DNA from: Merdimonas sp963929015
Lineage (GTDB): Bacteria > Bacillota > Clostridia > Lachnospirales > Lachnospiraceae
DNA length: 64,000 bases
Direction: 5' to 3'
NCBI RefSeq assembly: GCF_963929015.1
Contig: NZ_CAWVHE010000011.1
Span: 62,001 to 126,000 of the forward strand
Within the stretch, counting starts at the first letter, position 1. Every line of letters begins with the position of its first letter. The notes beneath the pieces are model-generated. The model saw only the letters and a program-made list of their open reading frames with translations. It had not been told where the DNA came from and searched no databases. This document shows positions 50,913-58,446 of the stretch, piece after piece. Made by a program: the position numbers and the translations under genes.

Positions 50913-51344
50913 TCAAATAAAATCTTTTAATCTTAATTCAATCAGCTTTTCGCCATAGCCTGTCATCCGGGATAGTTGCTCTGTTGTATAATCCAAATGC
51001 AGTTCTATTTCACTGTCTGGAATCAGTAAGTCTACAGCAAACCGATCAGCTTCGATCTCGTATTTAGTTGTATTAAGCTGTGTGCGCGAATCCATGAAAA
51101 TGGCGTTGGTCTTTTTATGTAACAGCATGTGGCCAAGCTCATGGGCGCATACAAAGCTTTTTTCGGTATCATCCAATGTTTCGTCTATGTAGATGATATT
51201 ATTGCGCTGAAAGTACTGATAAAATCCTTTTACCCCGTGCAGAGGATAAAAGACAACTATTGCGTTGAGATTACTGATAATCTCAAAGGGATTCCGTGTA
51301 TTGTACTTTCTGACCAGAGAATCCGCCAGTCTTTTTACATTCAT
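50913..51344 (-). CDS. ImmA/IrrE-family metallopeptidase
   Basis: 143 residues with the zinc motif HELGHMLLH near 69, plus YEIEADRFAVDLLIP, the ImmA signature. By analogy with ICEBs1, it cleaves the neighbouring repressor after DNA damage and so induces the prophage. It lies 4 bases downstream of the repressor gene in the same operon. Confidence 0.9.
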   Translation of the reverse strand: MNVKRLADSLVRKYNTRNPFEIISNLNAIVVFYPLHGVKGFYQYFQRNNIIYIDETLDDTEKSFVCAHELGHMLLHKKTNAIFMDSRTQLNTTKYEIEADRFAVDLLIPDSEIELHLDYTTEQLSRMTGYGEKLIELRLKDFI

Positions 51345-51348
51345 AAAA

Positions 51349-51765
51349 TCAATCCTTCTTATACTTCTTTGGAGTATATTTTTCTTTATTCTTTTTCTTG
51401 GCCATTTCCATACCTACCTGCATAGCCGACAGAATGGAGTCAATGGCTTCCGGGGATGCTGGATTGCCGTCGAACATCAGGCCATCCTGCTTGAGAAGCT
51501 GCTCGGTGTTGGCAAGGATTTCTTTAATATCCTTTTCGTCCTTAGAATTTAGCTTAGGCTCTTCTGTTGTGGGAGTATCCCCCGTCATGAGATATTCTGA
51601 CGACACTCCTAAAAAATCCGCAATCTTTTGAATCTTTTCGGCGCTTGGTGTTATAGTTTTGAATTTCAAAATATAGCTACGAGAGAAACCCAATTCTTTT
51701 TCTAGCCTATTGATAGAATAGCCCTTTTCTTTGGCTGCGCTCTTTACGTTTTCGTATAGTCCCAT
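51349..51765 (-). CDS. XRE-family prophage repressor (ImmR/CI type)
   Basis: 138 residues from ATG 51765, after GGAGG. The N-terminal helix-turn-helix is AAKEKGYSINRLEKELGFSRSYILKFKTITPSAEKIQKIADFLGVSSEYLM; the C-terminal part is acidic then basic (KKKNKEKYTPKKYKKD). It pairs with ImmA. It should bind the TTGCGCAA operators in the region between it and the divergent cro-like gene. Confidence 0.9.
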   Translation of the reverse strand: MGLYENVKSAAKEKGYSINRLEKELGFSRSYILKFKTITPSAEKIQKIADFLGVSSEYLMTGDTPTTEEPKLNSKDEKDIKEILANTEQLLKQDGLMFDGNPASPEAIDSILSAMQVGMEMAKKKNKEKYTPKKYKKD

Positions 51766-51796
51766 ATAGTTCCTCCAAATTTTGCGCAATTCCCTC

Positions 51797-51824
51797 TTGA
51801 CATTCGCAATATCTGGAGTATAAT
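51797..51824 (+). promoter_or_regulatory. Rightward early promoter
   Basis: Perfect TTGACA (51797-51802), 16-base spacer, perfect TATAAT (51819-51824). It reads toward the cro-like gene at 51974 and faces the leftward promoter at 51900-51928. Confidence 0.8.
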
Positions 51825-51899
51825 AAGATTAAAAGTTGCGCAAGATATAGCGAATATCTAAAAAGAAATAGCATCTCTGTATTTGTTGATCGCACTTCA

Positions 51900-51928
51900 A
51901 GTATAGAATATTTTGCGCAACATGTCAA
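51900..51928 (-). promoter_or_regulatory. Leftward repressor promoter
   Basis: On the minus strand TTGACA (51923-51928), 17-base spacer holding TTGCGCAA, TATACT (51900-51905). It reads across the rightward promoter into the repressor gene. Confidence 0.8.
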
Positions 51929-51973
51929 TAAAAACAGCGTTAAATTTTGCGCCAAAAGAAAGGAGTGAAACGA

Positions 51974-52159
51974 GTGTCAATCTATGAAAATGTAAAAACA
52001 GCTTGTAAGGAAAAGAGTATTTCCGTTATGGAGCTGGAAGAAGAGCTAGGCTTTGCGAGAAGTAGCATATATAAATGGAGCACTAATACCCCTGGTGTTG
52101 ATAAGGTAAAAGCGGTCGCTGAAAAACTCGAAAAGCCTATCGAGTACTTCCTTGAGTAG
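51974..52159 (+). CDS. Cro-like XRE regulator
   Basis: 61 residues from GTG 51974, 8 bases after AAAGGAG. It is nearly all helix-turn-helix: KTACKEKSISVMELEEELGFARSSIYKWSTNTPGVDKVKAVAEKLEKPIEYFL. Its N terminus (SIYENVKTACKEK) is similar to that of the divergent repressor (GLYENVKSAAKEK), so the two probably read the same operators. First gene of the early operon. Confidence 0.88.
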   Translation: MSIYENVKTACKEKSISVMELEEELGFARSSIYKWSTNTPGVDKVKAVAEKLEKPIEYFLE

Positions 52160-52214
52160 AAGTATATCAAAGAGGGTGTCCAATAAAACGGACTTCCGGG
52201 AGGTGAGATGTGAA

Positions 52215-52421
52215 TTGAAGCGGACTTATTCAGAGATTATGAATGATGTTCAAAAAGCAGAATACGGAAAAGAGAGCCGGAAACTTCATAAAGAGCTCAA
52301 GAAATACTATCATGATGGGCTTCCGCTCTTTATGAGATATCCGTTTTTGCCTACAGTGCTTAGTGCTATTTCTATTGCTATATCAGTATTTACACTAATA
52401 TTGCTGCCGCAGATATTATGA
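52215..52421 (+). CDS. Small protein with one C-terminal membrane helix
   Basis: About 68 residues. I place the start at TTG 52215, 9 bases after GGGAGG; the open frame reaches back to 52152. A basic, helical front (RTYSEIMNDVQKAEYGKESRKLHKELKK) precedes the hydrophobic PFLPTVLSAISIAISVFTLILLP. No known family. It ends in overlap with the convergent gene at 52390. Confidence 0.5.
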   Translation: MKRTYSEIMNDVQKAEYGKESRKLHKELKKYYHDGLPLFMRYPFLPTVLSAISIAISVFTLILLPQIL

Positions 52422-52713
52422 GCGCAAGGATGGAAATGATAACAGGTACCCACCATTTATAGAAAGTAGAGCGAAAAGCATAGAGCTGTGCTTTGCCGGT
52501 TTGGGTAAGCTCGATATCTGGAGGCAATGATCTTTGGACATGGATTCCGCCTTTAAAGTCTGGATGTGCAAATGTTCTGGCTTTAATACATTCGTGATCT
52601 ACAAGATACTCACAAATTTCCAATTCTTCAGTAGACAAAGAAGATGATTGCAGTGTTGTAGCCTTGTTGATTTTTGAAAGCATTTTATATTGTTCTCTGC
52701 TTATATCAAGCAT
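52390..52713 (-). CDS. Winged-helix-like protein with C-terminal membrane helix
   Basis: 107 residues from ATG 52713 (AAAGGA 9 bases before). The soluble part (SREQYKMLSKINKATTLQSSSLSTEELEICEYLVDHECIKAR...IELTQTGKAQLYAF) has the pattern of a small winged helix, followed by one membrane segment WVPVIISILALIISAAAIL. It overlaps the neighbour by 32 bases. Perhaps a moron gene of the prophage; function unknown. Confidence 0.6.
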   Translation of the reverse strand: MLDISREQYKMLSKINKATTLQSSSLSTEELEICEYLVDHECIKARTFAHPDFKGGIHVQRSLPPDIELTQTGKAQLYAFRSTFYKWWVPVIISILALIISAAAILV

Positions 52714-52791
52714 GTATATCATTCCTTTCATCATTTGATAGGGAGATTATACCAGATACTGGCAACACGGACAATTCGTAACGCATAAGAT

Positions 52792-52806
52792 CCCCCCCCC
52801 CCCCCC
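52792..52806 (+). repeat. Homopolymeric tract of 15 C
   Basis: Fifteen consecutive C stand 29 bases before the start of the next gene and 16 bases before its AGGAGG site. It is the longest homopolymer in the window. Confidence 0.9.
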
Positions 52807-52835
52807 AAGGGCAGAGGAGAAAGGAGGCAACCGGT

Positions 52836-53195
52836 ATGAATACGGAAGAAGCTTTACAAGAATTACAGCGGATTCAGCAGATCCTTCCGGAATTGGTTGT
52901 AGTTCTGTCCCAAAGCAAAGAAGAAGATAGGAAAATCAGGAGATACGAGAAGGCCGGGTATTACAGGGAACTATACGGGATCAGCAGAACGACTTATCAA
53001 GATCGCAGGGATGGAATCCGGGAACAGATTAAAAAAGGGAGGTATCCGAAGACCGCAATTCAAGAGCGGCTTGTTGATAAGGCTGTCTTTTGGGACTACA
53101 ACCGATATGGCTATTATCTGCGGAATTATCCCAGGCGGGCGCCGGCCTACGATGATCGTGCGTGTCTGGAAGCAGCGATCAGCATGGAAGGGTGA
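52836..53195 (+). CDS. Hypothetical prophage early protein
   Basis: 119 residues, basic, helical (EALQELQRIQQILPELVVVLSQSKEEDRKI; YPKTAIQERLVDKAVFWDYNRYGYYLRNYPRRAP). No motif recognised. Good AAAGGAGG site. The poly-C tract lies in its 5' untranslated region. Confidence 0.65.
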   Translation: MNTEEALQELQRIQQILPELVVVLSQSKEEDRKIRRYEKAGYYRELYGISRTTYQDRRDGIREQIKKGRYPKTAIQERLVDKAVFWDYNRYGYYLRNYPRRAPAYDDRACLEAAISMEG

Positions 53196-53209
53196 AAGGA
53201 GGGACAAGC

Positions 53210-53311
53210 GTGAAAAAGATGAAAGATGCACTGATCGGCACCGCGATCGTCTGGCTGCCGATCATGCTGATGGTGATCGCCGGCGGCCTGATGCAGGCGC
53301 TAGGGCTATAA
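53210..53311 (+). CDS. 33-residue membrane peptide
   Basis: GTG 53210 after AAAGGAGGGACAAGC. Basic start (KKMKDALIG) then one hydrophobic helix (TAIVWLPIMLMVIAGGLMQAL). The next gene has its AAAGGAGG site overlapping the stop. Too short for many callers, but position and ribosome site support it. Confidence 0.55.
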   Translation: MKKMKDALIGTAIVWLPIMLMVIAGGLMQALGL

Positions 53312-53325
53312 AAGGAGGTGAGAAG

Positions 53326-53535
53326 GTGAAAGTAGCAAAGGTTATCCCGGAAAATGAGTTCCAGGAATTCCTGGGGCAGTTGTCTGAAGAAGTGGCCATG
53401 ATGCGTACAGATGGTATGGGATATGTGTCCATCACCTGTCAGCTGGCAAAGAAACTGACAGTATCTGCAGATACAGACAGTGAGCTGTCATTTACAGCCA
53501 GCCAGATCAAGCGGATCCTGAATCTGGCCAAATAA
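53326..53535 (+). CDS. Small prophage protein
   Basis: 69 residues from GTG 53326 after AAAGGAGGTGAGAAG (KVAKVIPENEFQEFLGQL...KLTVSADTDSELSFTASQIKRILNLAK). No known family. Confidence 0.6.
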   Translation: MKVAKVIPENEFQEFLGQLSEEVAMMRTDGMGYVSITCQLAKKLTVSADTDSELSFTASQIKRILNLAK

Positions 53536-53613
53536 ATAGAGCGCCCACATGAGCCGGCAAGCTCGGGCACTCTGTAAATTATCCAATTACATAATAACAG
53601 AAAGAGGTAAGAA

Positions 53614-53874
53614 ATGGAAGAGAAAAAGATTATTACGACCGAAAACGAACTTCGCATGCTGATCGGGCTGGCCGCAGAGCAGGTCTGTAACAGTCATGAA
53701 AAAGATAAGGAAGGTTTGATTCTGGATGTCGCAGCGGAGATCTGCATCAAAGTAAACGGCCATCTGACCGGGAGAAAGGAATTCGACTCAGATGATATAG
53801 AGCTGTATAAAGCTTTAATGTTGGGTGTGTTTGATTCCGCTAAAAAAATCGCCGGGGCGGTGATCATACGATGA
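53614..53874 (+). CDS. Hypothetical prophage protein
   Basis: 86 residues, acidic and helical (EEKKIITTENELRMLIGLAAEQVC...DDIELYKALMLGVFDSAKKIAG). AAAGAGGTAAGAA site. The stop overlaps the next ATG. Family not recognised. Confidence 0.6.
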   Translation: MEEKKIITTENELRMLIGLAAEQVCNSHEKDKEGLILDVAAEICIKVNGHLTGRKEFDSDDIELYKALMLGVFDSAKKIAGAVIIR

Positions 53875-54104
53875 AAAGCGCAGCATATGAGATCAAAGAA
53901 ACGATCCTTGTTCTTCCAAAGGAAAAGGAGACGGATGTGTATCACAAAGAGCTGAACCTGGTCAGCTGGTATGGAAAACCGGAAAAGTATGATATCCGGG
54001 GATGGTCGGATGACCACGAAAAAATGACAAAGGGAATCATCTTATCAGAAGAGGAATTCATAAAGATTGCCCGGGCAGGGCTTGAAAGCATAGGAGGTAA
54101 ATAA
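53871..54104 (+). CDS. Hypothetical prophage protein
   Basis: 77 residues (IKETILVLPKEKETDVYHKELNLVSWYGKPEKYDIRGWSDDHEKMTKGIILSEEEF), with a PC4/YdbC-like look in KYDIRGWSDDHEKMTKGIIL. Proteins with this signature bind single-stranded DNA, but the short length leaves this tentative. Coupled to both neighbours. Confidence 0.6.
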   Translation: MKSAAYEIKETILVLPKEKETDVYHKELNLVSWYGKPEKYDIRGWSDDHEKMTKGIILSEEEFIKIARAGLESIGGK

Positions 54105-54106
54105 GT

Positions 54107-54565
54107 ATGGATATTCAGGTAACGATCAAAATCAGTAAAGAAGCACTGGGTGAGGCGTGCAGCGTGCTACGGGAATCTCTGGCTCAGGCGCCGGAAGCAG
54201 GGGTCTCCTCTAAGCAGCCGGAGACCGCCGTGCCTTACGGGCAGCAGATCGCGGAGCATTTTCCACAGGCGAACACGGCAGATCTTGCAGCACAGGCTCC
54301 GGTCAGCCAGCCGGCTCCACAGCCGGCATCTGTCACGCCAAACGCACAGGCCCCGGCGCCGCAGCCGGCACCAGTTCCGACCGCAGAGCATACATATACG
54401 GCGGAAGAACTGCAGGTTGCTGCTGTGGCCTTGGTGGATAAGGGAATGATGGTACAGCTGCAGGGACTACTCCAGCAGTTCGGGGTGAACTCCCTTCCGG
54501 AACTTCCGGCAGAAAAATACGGCGCCTTTGCGACAGCATTACGGGGAATGGGGGCACAGATCTGA
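54107..54565 (+). CDS. Pro/Ala-rich hypothetical prophage protein
   Basis: 152 residues: a short N-terminal domain (DIQVTIKISKEALGEACSVLRESL), a low-complexity Pro-Ala-Gln linker of about 60 residues, and a helical C-terminal domain (TYTAEELQVAAVALVDKGMMVQLQGLLQQFGVNSLPELP). The C-terminal part resembles a segment common in phage proteins next to DUF2800. Function unknown. It overlaps the next gene by one base. Confidence 0.6.
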   Translation: MDIQVTIKISKEALGEACSVLRESLAQAPEAGVSSKQPETAVPYGQQIAEHFPQANTADLAAQAPVSQPAPQPASVTPNAQAPAPQPAPVPTAEHTYTAEELQVAAVALVDKGMMVQLQGLLQQFGVNSLPELPAEKYGAFATALRGMGAQI

Positions 54566-55746
54566 TGGAACATGAAAAGAGAGACCATGCGCTTTTGAGC
54601 GCTTCCGGTGCACATCGGTGGCTTGTATGTACTCCTTCCGCAACATTAGAAATGCAGTTCCCGGACACTGCGTCAGAGGCGGCAGAGGAAGGAACGCTTG
54701 CACATGAACTGGCCGAGCTGAAAGTCCGGAATTATTTTTACACTACGGATTTTGGTAAAAGGAAACTAAACGCTGCAATTAAAAAACTGCAGAAGGAAGA
54801 ACTCTGGCAGGATGAGATGATGGGATACACCGATCAGTATCTGGATTACATCAAGGTTGTCGCGATGGCGGACAGGATCCAGGGAAGGGCAGAGATCGAA
54901 AAGAGGGTGGACTATGGGAAATGGGCGCCCGGAGGTTTCGGGACTGCGGACTGTCTTCTCCTCAAGGGGAACCAGCTGCATGTATTTGATTTCAAATACG
55001 GAAAGGGCGTTCCGGTTTCCGCAGAGGAGAATCCCCAGATGATGCTGTATGCCCTGGGGGCCAGGGACATGTACAGCCTTCTGTATCACTTTGAGGAGTT
55101 CCATCTGCACATCATCCAGCCCCGAATCGATAACGTATCCGAGTGGTCATGCACAGAGGAAGAACTGCTCAAGTTCGGGTCATATGTGCAGGAACGCGCT
55201 GCCCTTGCCATTGAGGGAAAAGGAGAGTTCTGCCCGGGAGAGAGCCAGTGCCGGTTCTGCAGGGCAAGACAACAGTGCCGCGCCAGGGCAGAGGAGAATG
55301 TCCGTCTGGCTTTCAGTCCGGACATGGGGAAACTTCCGCCGCTGATCAGCAGCGAGGATGCAGGCAGATATCTTACTCTGGGAGAAGACGTAAAGAAATG
55401 GCTGGAAGACCTGAAGGAATGGGCGCTTGCTGAGTGTCTGGCCGGGAAACCGGTACCTGGATGGAAGGCTGTGGAAGGACGGGGGTCCCGGGATTGGACA
55501 AACATGGACGCCGCCTTTGAAAAGCTGACAAAATCAGGGATTGCAGAAGAGGCCATGCTGTATGAGCGAAAGCCTCTCACTCTTGCCCAGGTGGAAAAAC
55601 TGCTGGGCAAAAAAGACTTCCAGGACGCGGTCGGGAAGTTCGTGGTGAAGAATCCCGGAAAGCCGGCCCTTGTGAAGGAGTCGGATAAGAGAGAAGCAAT
55701 TACTAACAAAGTAACCGCCGCTGAGGCGTTTAAGGAGGAAAATTAA
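54565..55746 (+). CDS. DUF2800 protein (Cas4/RecB-like nuclease fold)
   Basis: 393 residues. SASGAHRWLVCTPSATLEMQFPD, EGTLAHELAELKVRN, GFGTADCLLLKGNQLHVFDFKYGKGVPVSAEENPQMMLYALGA and a Cys cluster CPGESQCRFCRARQQCRA give the pattern of a PD-(D/E)xK RecB-like nuclease with an iron-sulfur site (D-x-K in FDFKYGKG). Part of the recombination/replication module with DUF2815 and a family A polymerase. It probably processes DNA ends or recombination intermediates. Confidence 0.88.
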   Translation: MEHEKRDHALLSASGAHRWLVCTPSATLEMQFPDTASEAAEEGTLAHELAELKVRNYFYTTDFGKRKLNAAIKKLQKEELWQDEMMGYTDQYLDYIKVVAMADRIQGRAEIEKRVDYGKWAPGGFGTADCLLLKGNQLHVFDFKYGKGVPVSAEENPQMMLYALGARDMYSLLYHFEEFHLHIIQPRIDNVSEWSCTEEELLKFGSYVQERAALAIEGKGEFCPGESQCRFCRARQQCRARAEENVRLAFSPDMGKLPPLISSEDAGRYLTLGEDVKKWLEDLKEWALAECLAGKPVPGWKAVEGRGSRDWTNMDAAFEKLTKSGIAEEAMLYERKPLTLAQVEKLLGKKDFQDAVGKFVVKNPGKPALVKESDKREAITNKVTAAEAFKEEN

Positions 55747-55747
55747 C

Positions 55748-56353
55748 ATGAGTTTTGGAGATATCACAAATGTAACTACTGGCGAGGCAAGGCTGTCTTA
55801 TGTACATCTGTTTAAGCCTCATGCACAACAGCCGGGAGCAGAGGAGAAATACAGCTGTACAATCCTTGTACCCAAGTCCGATACAGCGACCAAAGCCCGG
55901 ATCGATGCCGCTATCGAAGCGGCCAAGCAGAAAGGGATCAGCGGGAAATGGAACGGGGTATGCCCTCCGATCGTGCCGCATCCCGTGCATGATGGGGACG
56001 GCGTCCGGCCGTCTGACGGGATGCCCTTCGGCCCGGAGTGTAAAGGGCACTGGGTTTTTACAGCCAGCGCAAAGGCGGATTACCCGCCGGAGGTTGTGGA
56101 TCAGAATGGCAATCCGATGATCAACCAGTCAGAAATGTATAGTGGCGTATACGCTATGGTGAACGTAGAGTTCTACCCGTACATGTTTGGAGGGAAAAAG
56201 GGAATCGGCTGCGGTCTTGGCCCGGTGAAAAAAGTCCGGGACGGAGAAGCGCTGGGAGGAAGTGCGCCAACAGCAGCACAGGCCTTCGGTGCGCCTCAAC
56301 CGGCACCACAGCAGTCGGCGGCGATCAATCCGATCACAGGGCTGCCGATGTAA
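55748..56353 (+). CDS. DUF2815 single-strand DNA-binding protein
   Basis: 201 residues: TGEARLSYVHLFKPHAQQPGAEEKYSCTILVPKSDTATKARI, GVCPPIVPHPVHDGDG, YSGVYAMVNVEFYPY, GIGCGLGPVKKVRDGEALGG. This is the DUF2815 pattern, phage SSB-like OB-fold proteins next to DUF2800. The C terminus is Gln/Pro rich and ends in a hydrophobic-acid-poor tip. It coats single-stranded DNA in phage replication. Confidence 0.9.
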   Translation: MSFGDITNVTTGEARLSYVHLFKPHAQQPGAEEKYSCTILVPKSDTATKARIDAAIEAAKQKGISGKWNGVCPPIVPHPVHDGDGVRPSDGMPFGPECKGHWVFTASAKADYPPEVVDQNGNPMINQSEMYSGVYAMVNVEFYPYMFGGKKGIGCGLGPVKKVRDGEALGGSAPTAAQAFGAPQPAPQQSAAINPITGLPM

Positions 56354-56461
56354 TACAGGACCCCTGTCAGACGATGAGGTTGGAATGGCAGCAAGGAAAG
56401 CTCAATGGGGGCTGGAAGGGGATAAATCTGGGAAGCCCTTCCTGACAGACAGGAGAGACGG

Positions 56462-58435
56462 ATGAAACATATCAACATTGACATAGAAACAAAAAGTTCT
56501 GCAAATATCGGAGAGACCGGGCTGTACCGGTACGCCCTGGATCCGGATTTTGACGTCCTGCTGTTTGCTTATAAGACAGCTGATACGGACGTTACGGTGG
56601 TGGATTTGGCAAACGGGGAAAAGATCCCGGAGAAAATCCTGCGTGTCCTGCAGGACCCTTCCTGGGTTAAGCACGCATATAACGCTGCCTTTGAATGGTT
56701 CTGCCTGAACCAGTACGGGATCCAGACTCCGCTCGATCAGTGGAAATGTACCATGATCCATTCCATGTACTGTGGGTATCCGGCCAGTCTGGAAGCTTCC
56801 GGGAAAGCCCTGGGGCTTCCACAGGATAAAAGAAAGCTGACAACCGGGAAGGCGCTGATCCGATATTTCTGCGTACCCTGCAAGCCGACAAAGGCTAATG
56901 GGGGCCGAAACTGGAATCTCCCAAAACATGACTTAGAAAAATGGAATCTGTTTAAGGAATACAATGGCCAGGATGTGGTGACAGAACAGGAAATCTCAAG
57001 ACGATTGAACCAGTTCCCGGTGCCGGAAGAGGAATGGAAACAGTGGAGAATGGACGTCATGATGAACGCTTTTGGCGTAAAGGTAGATACGGATCTGGTG
57101 CAGGGAGCCCTGACGATCGATGCTGTCAGTACACAGGAGCTGACGGAAGAGGCTGTCCGGGTTACTGGATTGTCCAATCCAAACAGCCCTGTACAACTCC
57201 TTGGATGGCTGGAGCAGGAAGGGGTGACGTTGCCCAACCTGCAGAAAGCGACTGTTGCAGAGATGCTGGAAAAGGAAGATATCCCAAACAGGGTGCGGAG
57301 GGTACTGGAGATCCGCCAGCAGCTGGGAAAAACGTCTGTAAAGAAATATGCGGCTATGGCCGCCGCAAAGTGCGGGGATGACCGGATCCGGGGGCTGACC
57401 CAGTTTTACGGTGCCAACCGGACGGGAAGATGGGCCGGCAGGCTGGTACAGATGCAGAACCTTCCCCGGAACTACCTGAAGACATTGGACATTGCCAGGA
57501 ATCTGGTGAAGCAGAAGAATTATGCGGCAGTGAAGGCGTTATATGGGAATGTCCCGGATACGCTCTCCCAGCTGATCCGGACAGCGTTTATCCCGTCGGA
57601 GGGACAGAAATTCGTAGTGGCAGACTTCTCGGCCATCGAAGCCCGGGTGATCGCCTGGCTGGCCGGGGAACAGTGGGTGAATGAAGTGTTTGCCACTCAC
57701 GGAAAGATCTATGAAGCGACCGCTTCCCAGATGTTCCATGTGCCGATCGAGAAGATCGTGAAAGGAAATCCGGAGTACGCCCTACGCCAAAAAGGGAAGG
57801 TCGCCACGCTTGCGCTCGGGTACCAGGGGGGCACTCAAGCGCTGATTTCGATGGGAGCGCTGAACATGGGGCTTACAGAGGATGAACTTCCGGACATCGT
57901 GTCCAGATGGAGAGGGGCGAACCCGAGGATCCGGGATCTGTGGTATGCCGTGGAAGAGGCTGCACTGCAGACGATGCACACGGCGCAGCCCCAGGCGATC
58001 CGGGGTCTGATCTTCCGCCTGGAAGGGGATCTGATCTATGGGCAGTCTTTTTTGACCGTGCAGCTGCCAAGCGGCAGGAAGCTTTTTTGTCCCAAGCCCT
58101 TCCTGCAGGAAAACCAGTTCGGGAAGATGGCCATCCACTATTATACGGTAGGACAGCAGAGCCATAAGTGGGAAGTGACGTCCACATATGGCGGGAAGAT
58201 GACAGAGAACATTGTCCAGGCTATTGCCCGGGACTGCCTGGCGGAAACACTATCCCGGATCCATGCCCTGGGGCTGCAGGTGGTATTCCACGTACACGAT
58301 GAAGTGATCATTGATGCCCCGATGGATGTGACCGTGGATCAGATCTGTGAGCTGATGGCACAGCCTATTTCTTGGGCGCCGGGGCTTATCCTGAAAGGCG
58401 CGGGATTTGAGGGAAGTTACTACATGAAAGATTAG
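56462..58435 (+). CDS. Phage DNA polymerase, family A
   Basis: 657 residues: a 3'-5' exonuclease domain (NIDIETKSS as Exo I, KHAYNAAFEWFCL as Exo II) and the polymerase with motif A VVADFSAIEARVIAWLAGE near 385, motif B LRQKGKVATLALGYQGG near 443 and motif C HVHDEVIIDAPM near 613. A complete replicative enzyme. The spacer of 109 bases before it holds only a 23-codon frame I do not support. Confidence 0.95.
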   Translation: MKHINIDIETKSSANIGETGLYRYALDPDFDVLLFAYKTADTDVTVVDLANGEKIPEKILRVLQDPSWVKHAYNAAFEWFCLNQYGIQTPLDQWKCTMIHSMYCGYPASLEASGKALGLPQDKRKLTTGKALIRYFCVPCKPTKANGGRNWNLPKHDLEKWNLFKEYNGQDVVTEQEISRRLNQFPVPEEEWKQWRMDVMMNAFGVKVDTDLVQGALTIDAVSTQELTEEAVRVTGLSNPNSPVQLLGWLEQEGVTLPNLQKATVAEMLEKEDIPNRVRRVLEIRQQLGKTSVKKYAAMAAAKCGDDRIRGLTQFYGANRTGRWAGRLVQMQNLPRNYLKTLDIARNLVKQKNYAAVKALYGNVPDTLSQLIRTAFIPSEGQKFVVADFSAIEARVIAWLAGEQWVNEVFATHGKIYEATASQMFHVPIEKIVKGNPEYALRQKGKVATLALGYQGGTQALISMGALNMGLTEDELPDIVSRWRGANPRIRDLWYAVEEAALQTMHTAQPQAIRGLIFRLEGDLIYGQSFLTVQLPSGRKLFCPKPFLQENQFGKMAIHYYTVGQQSHKWEVTSTYGGKMTENIVQAIARDCLAETLSRIHALGLQVVFHVHDEVIIDAPMDVTVDQICELMAQPISWAPGLILKGAGFEGSYYMKD

Positions 58436-58446
58436 GAGGACTACAG

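Larger units (their letters stand above)
51782..51954. promoter_or_regulatory. Repeated TTGCGCAA operators of the lysogeny switch
   Basis: The palindrome TTGCGCAA is present at 51782-51789, 51836-51843 and 51913-51920, with a near copy TTGCGCCA at 51947-51954. Related ATTCGCAATATC and GATATAGCGAATATC elements lie between. One copy is inside the spacer of the repressor promoter and another just past the start of the cro promoter. Confidence 0.75.

Noticed and set aside
56353..56461. Small gene between DUF2815 and the polymerase
   Set aside because: Only a 23-codon frame without a convincing ribosome site.
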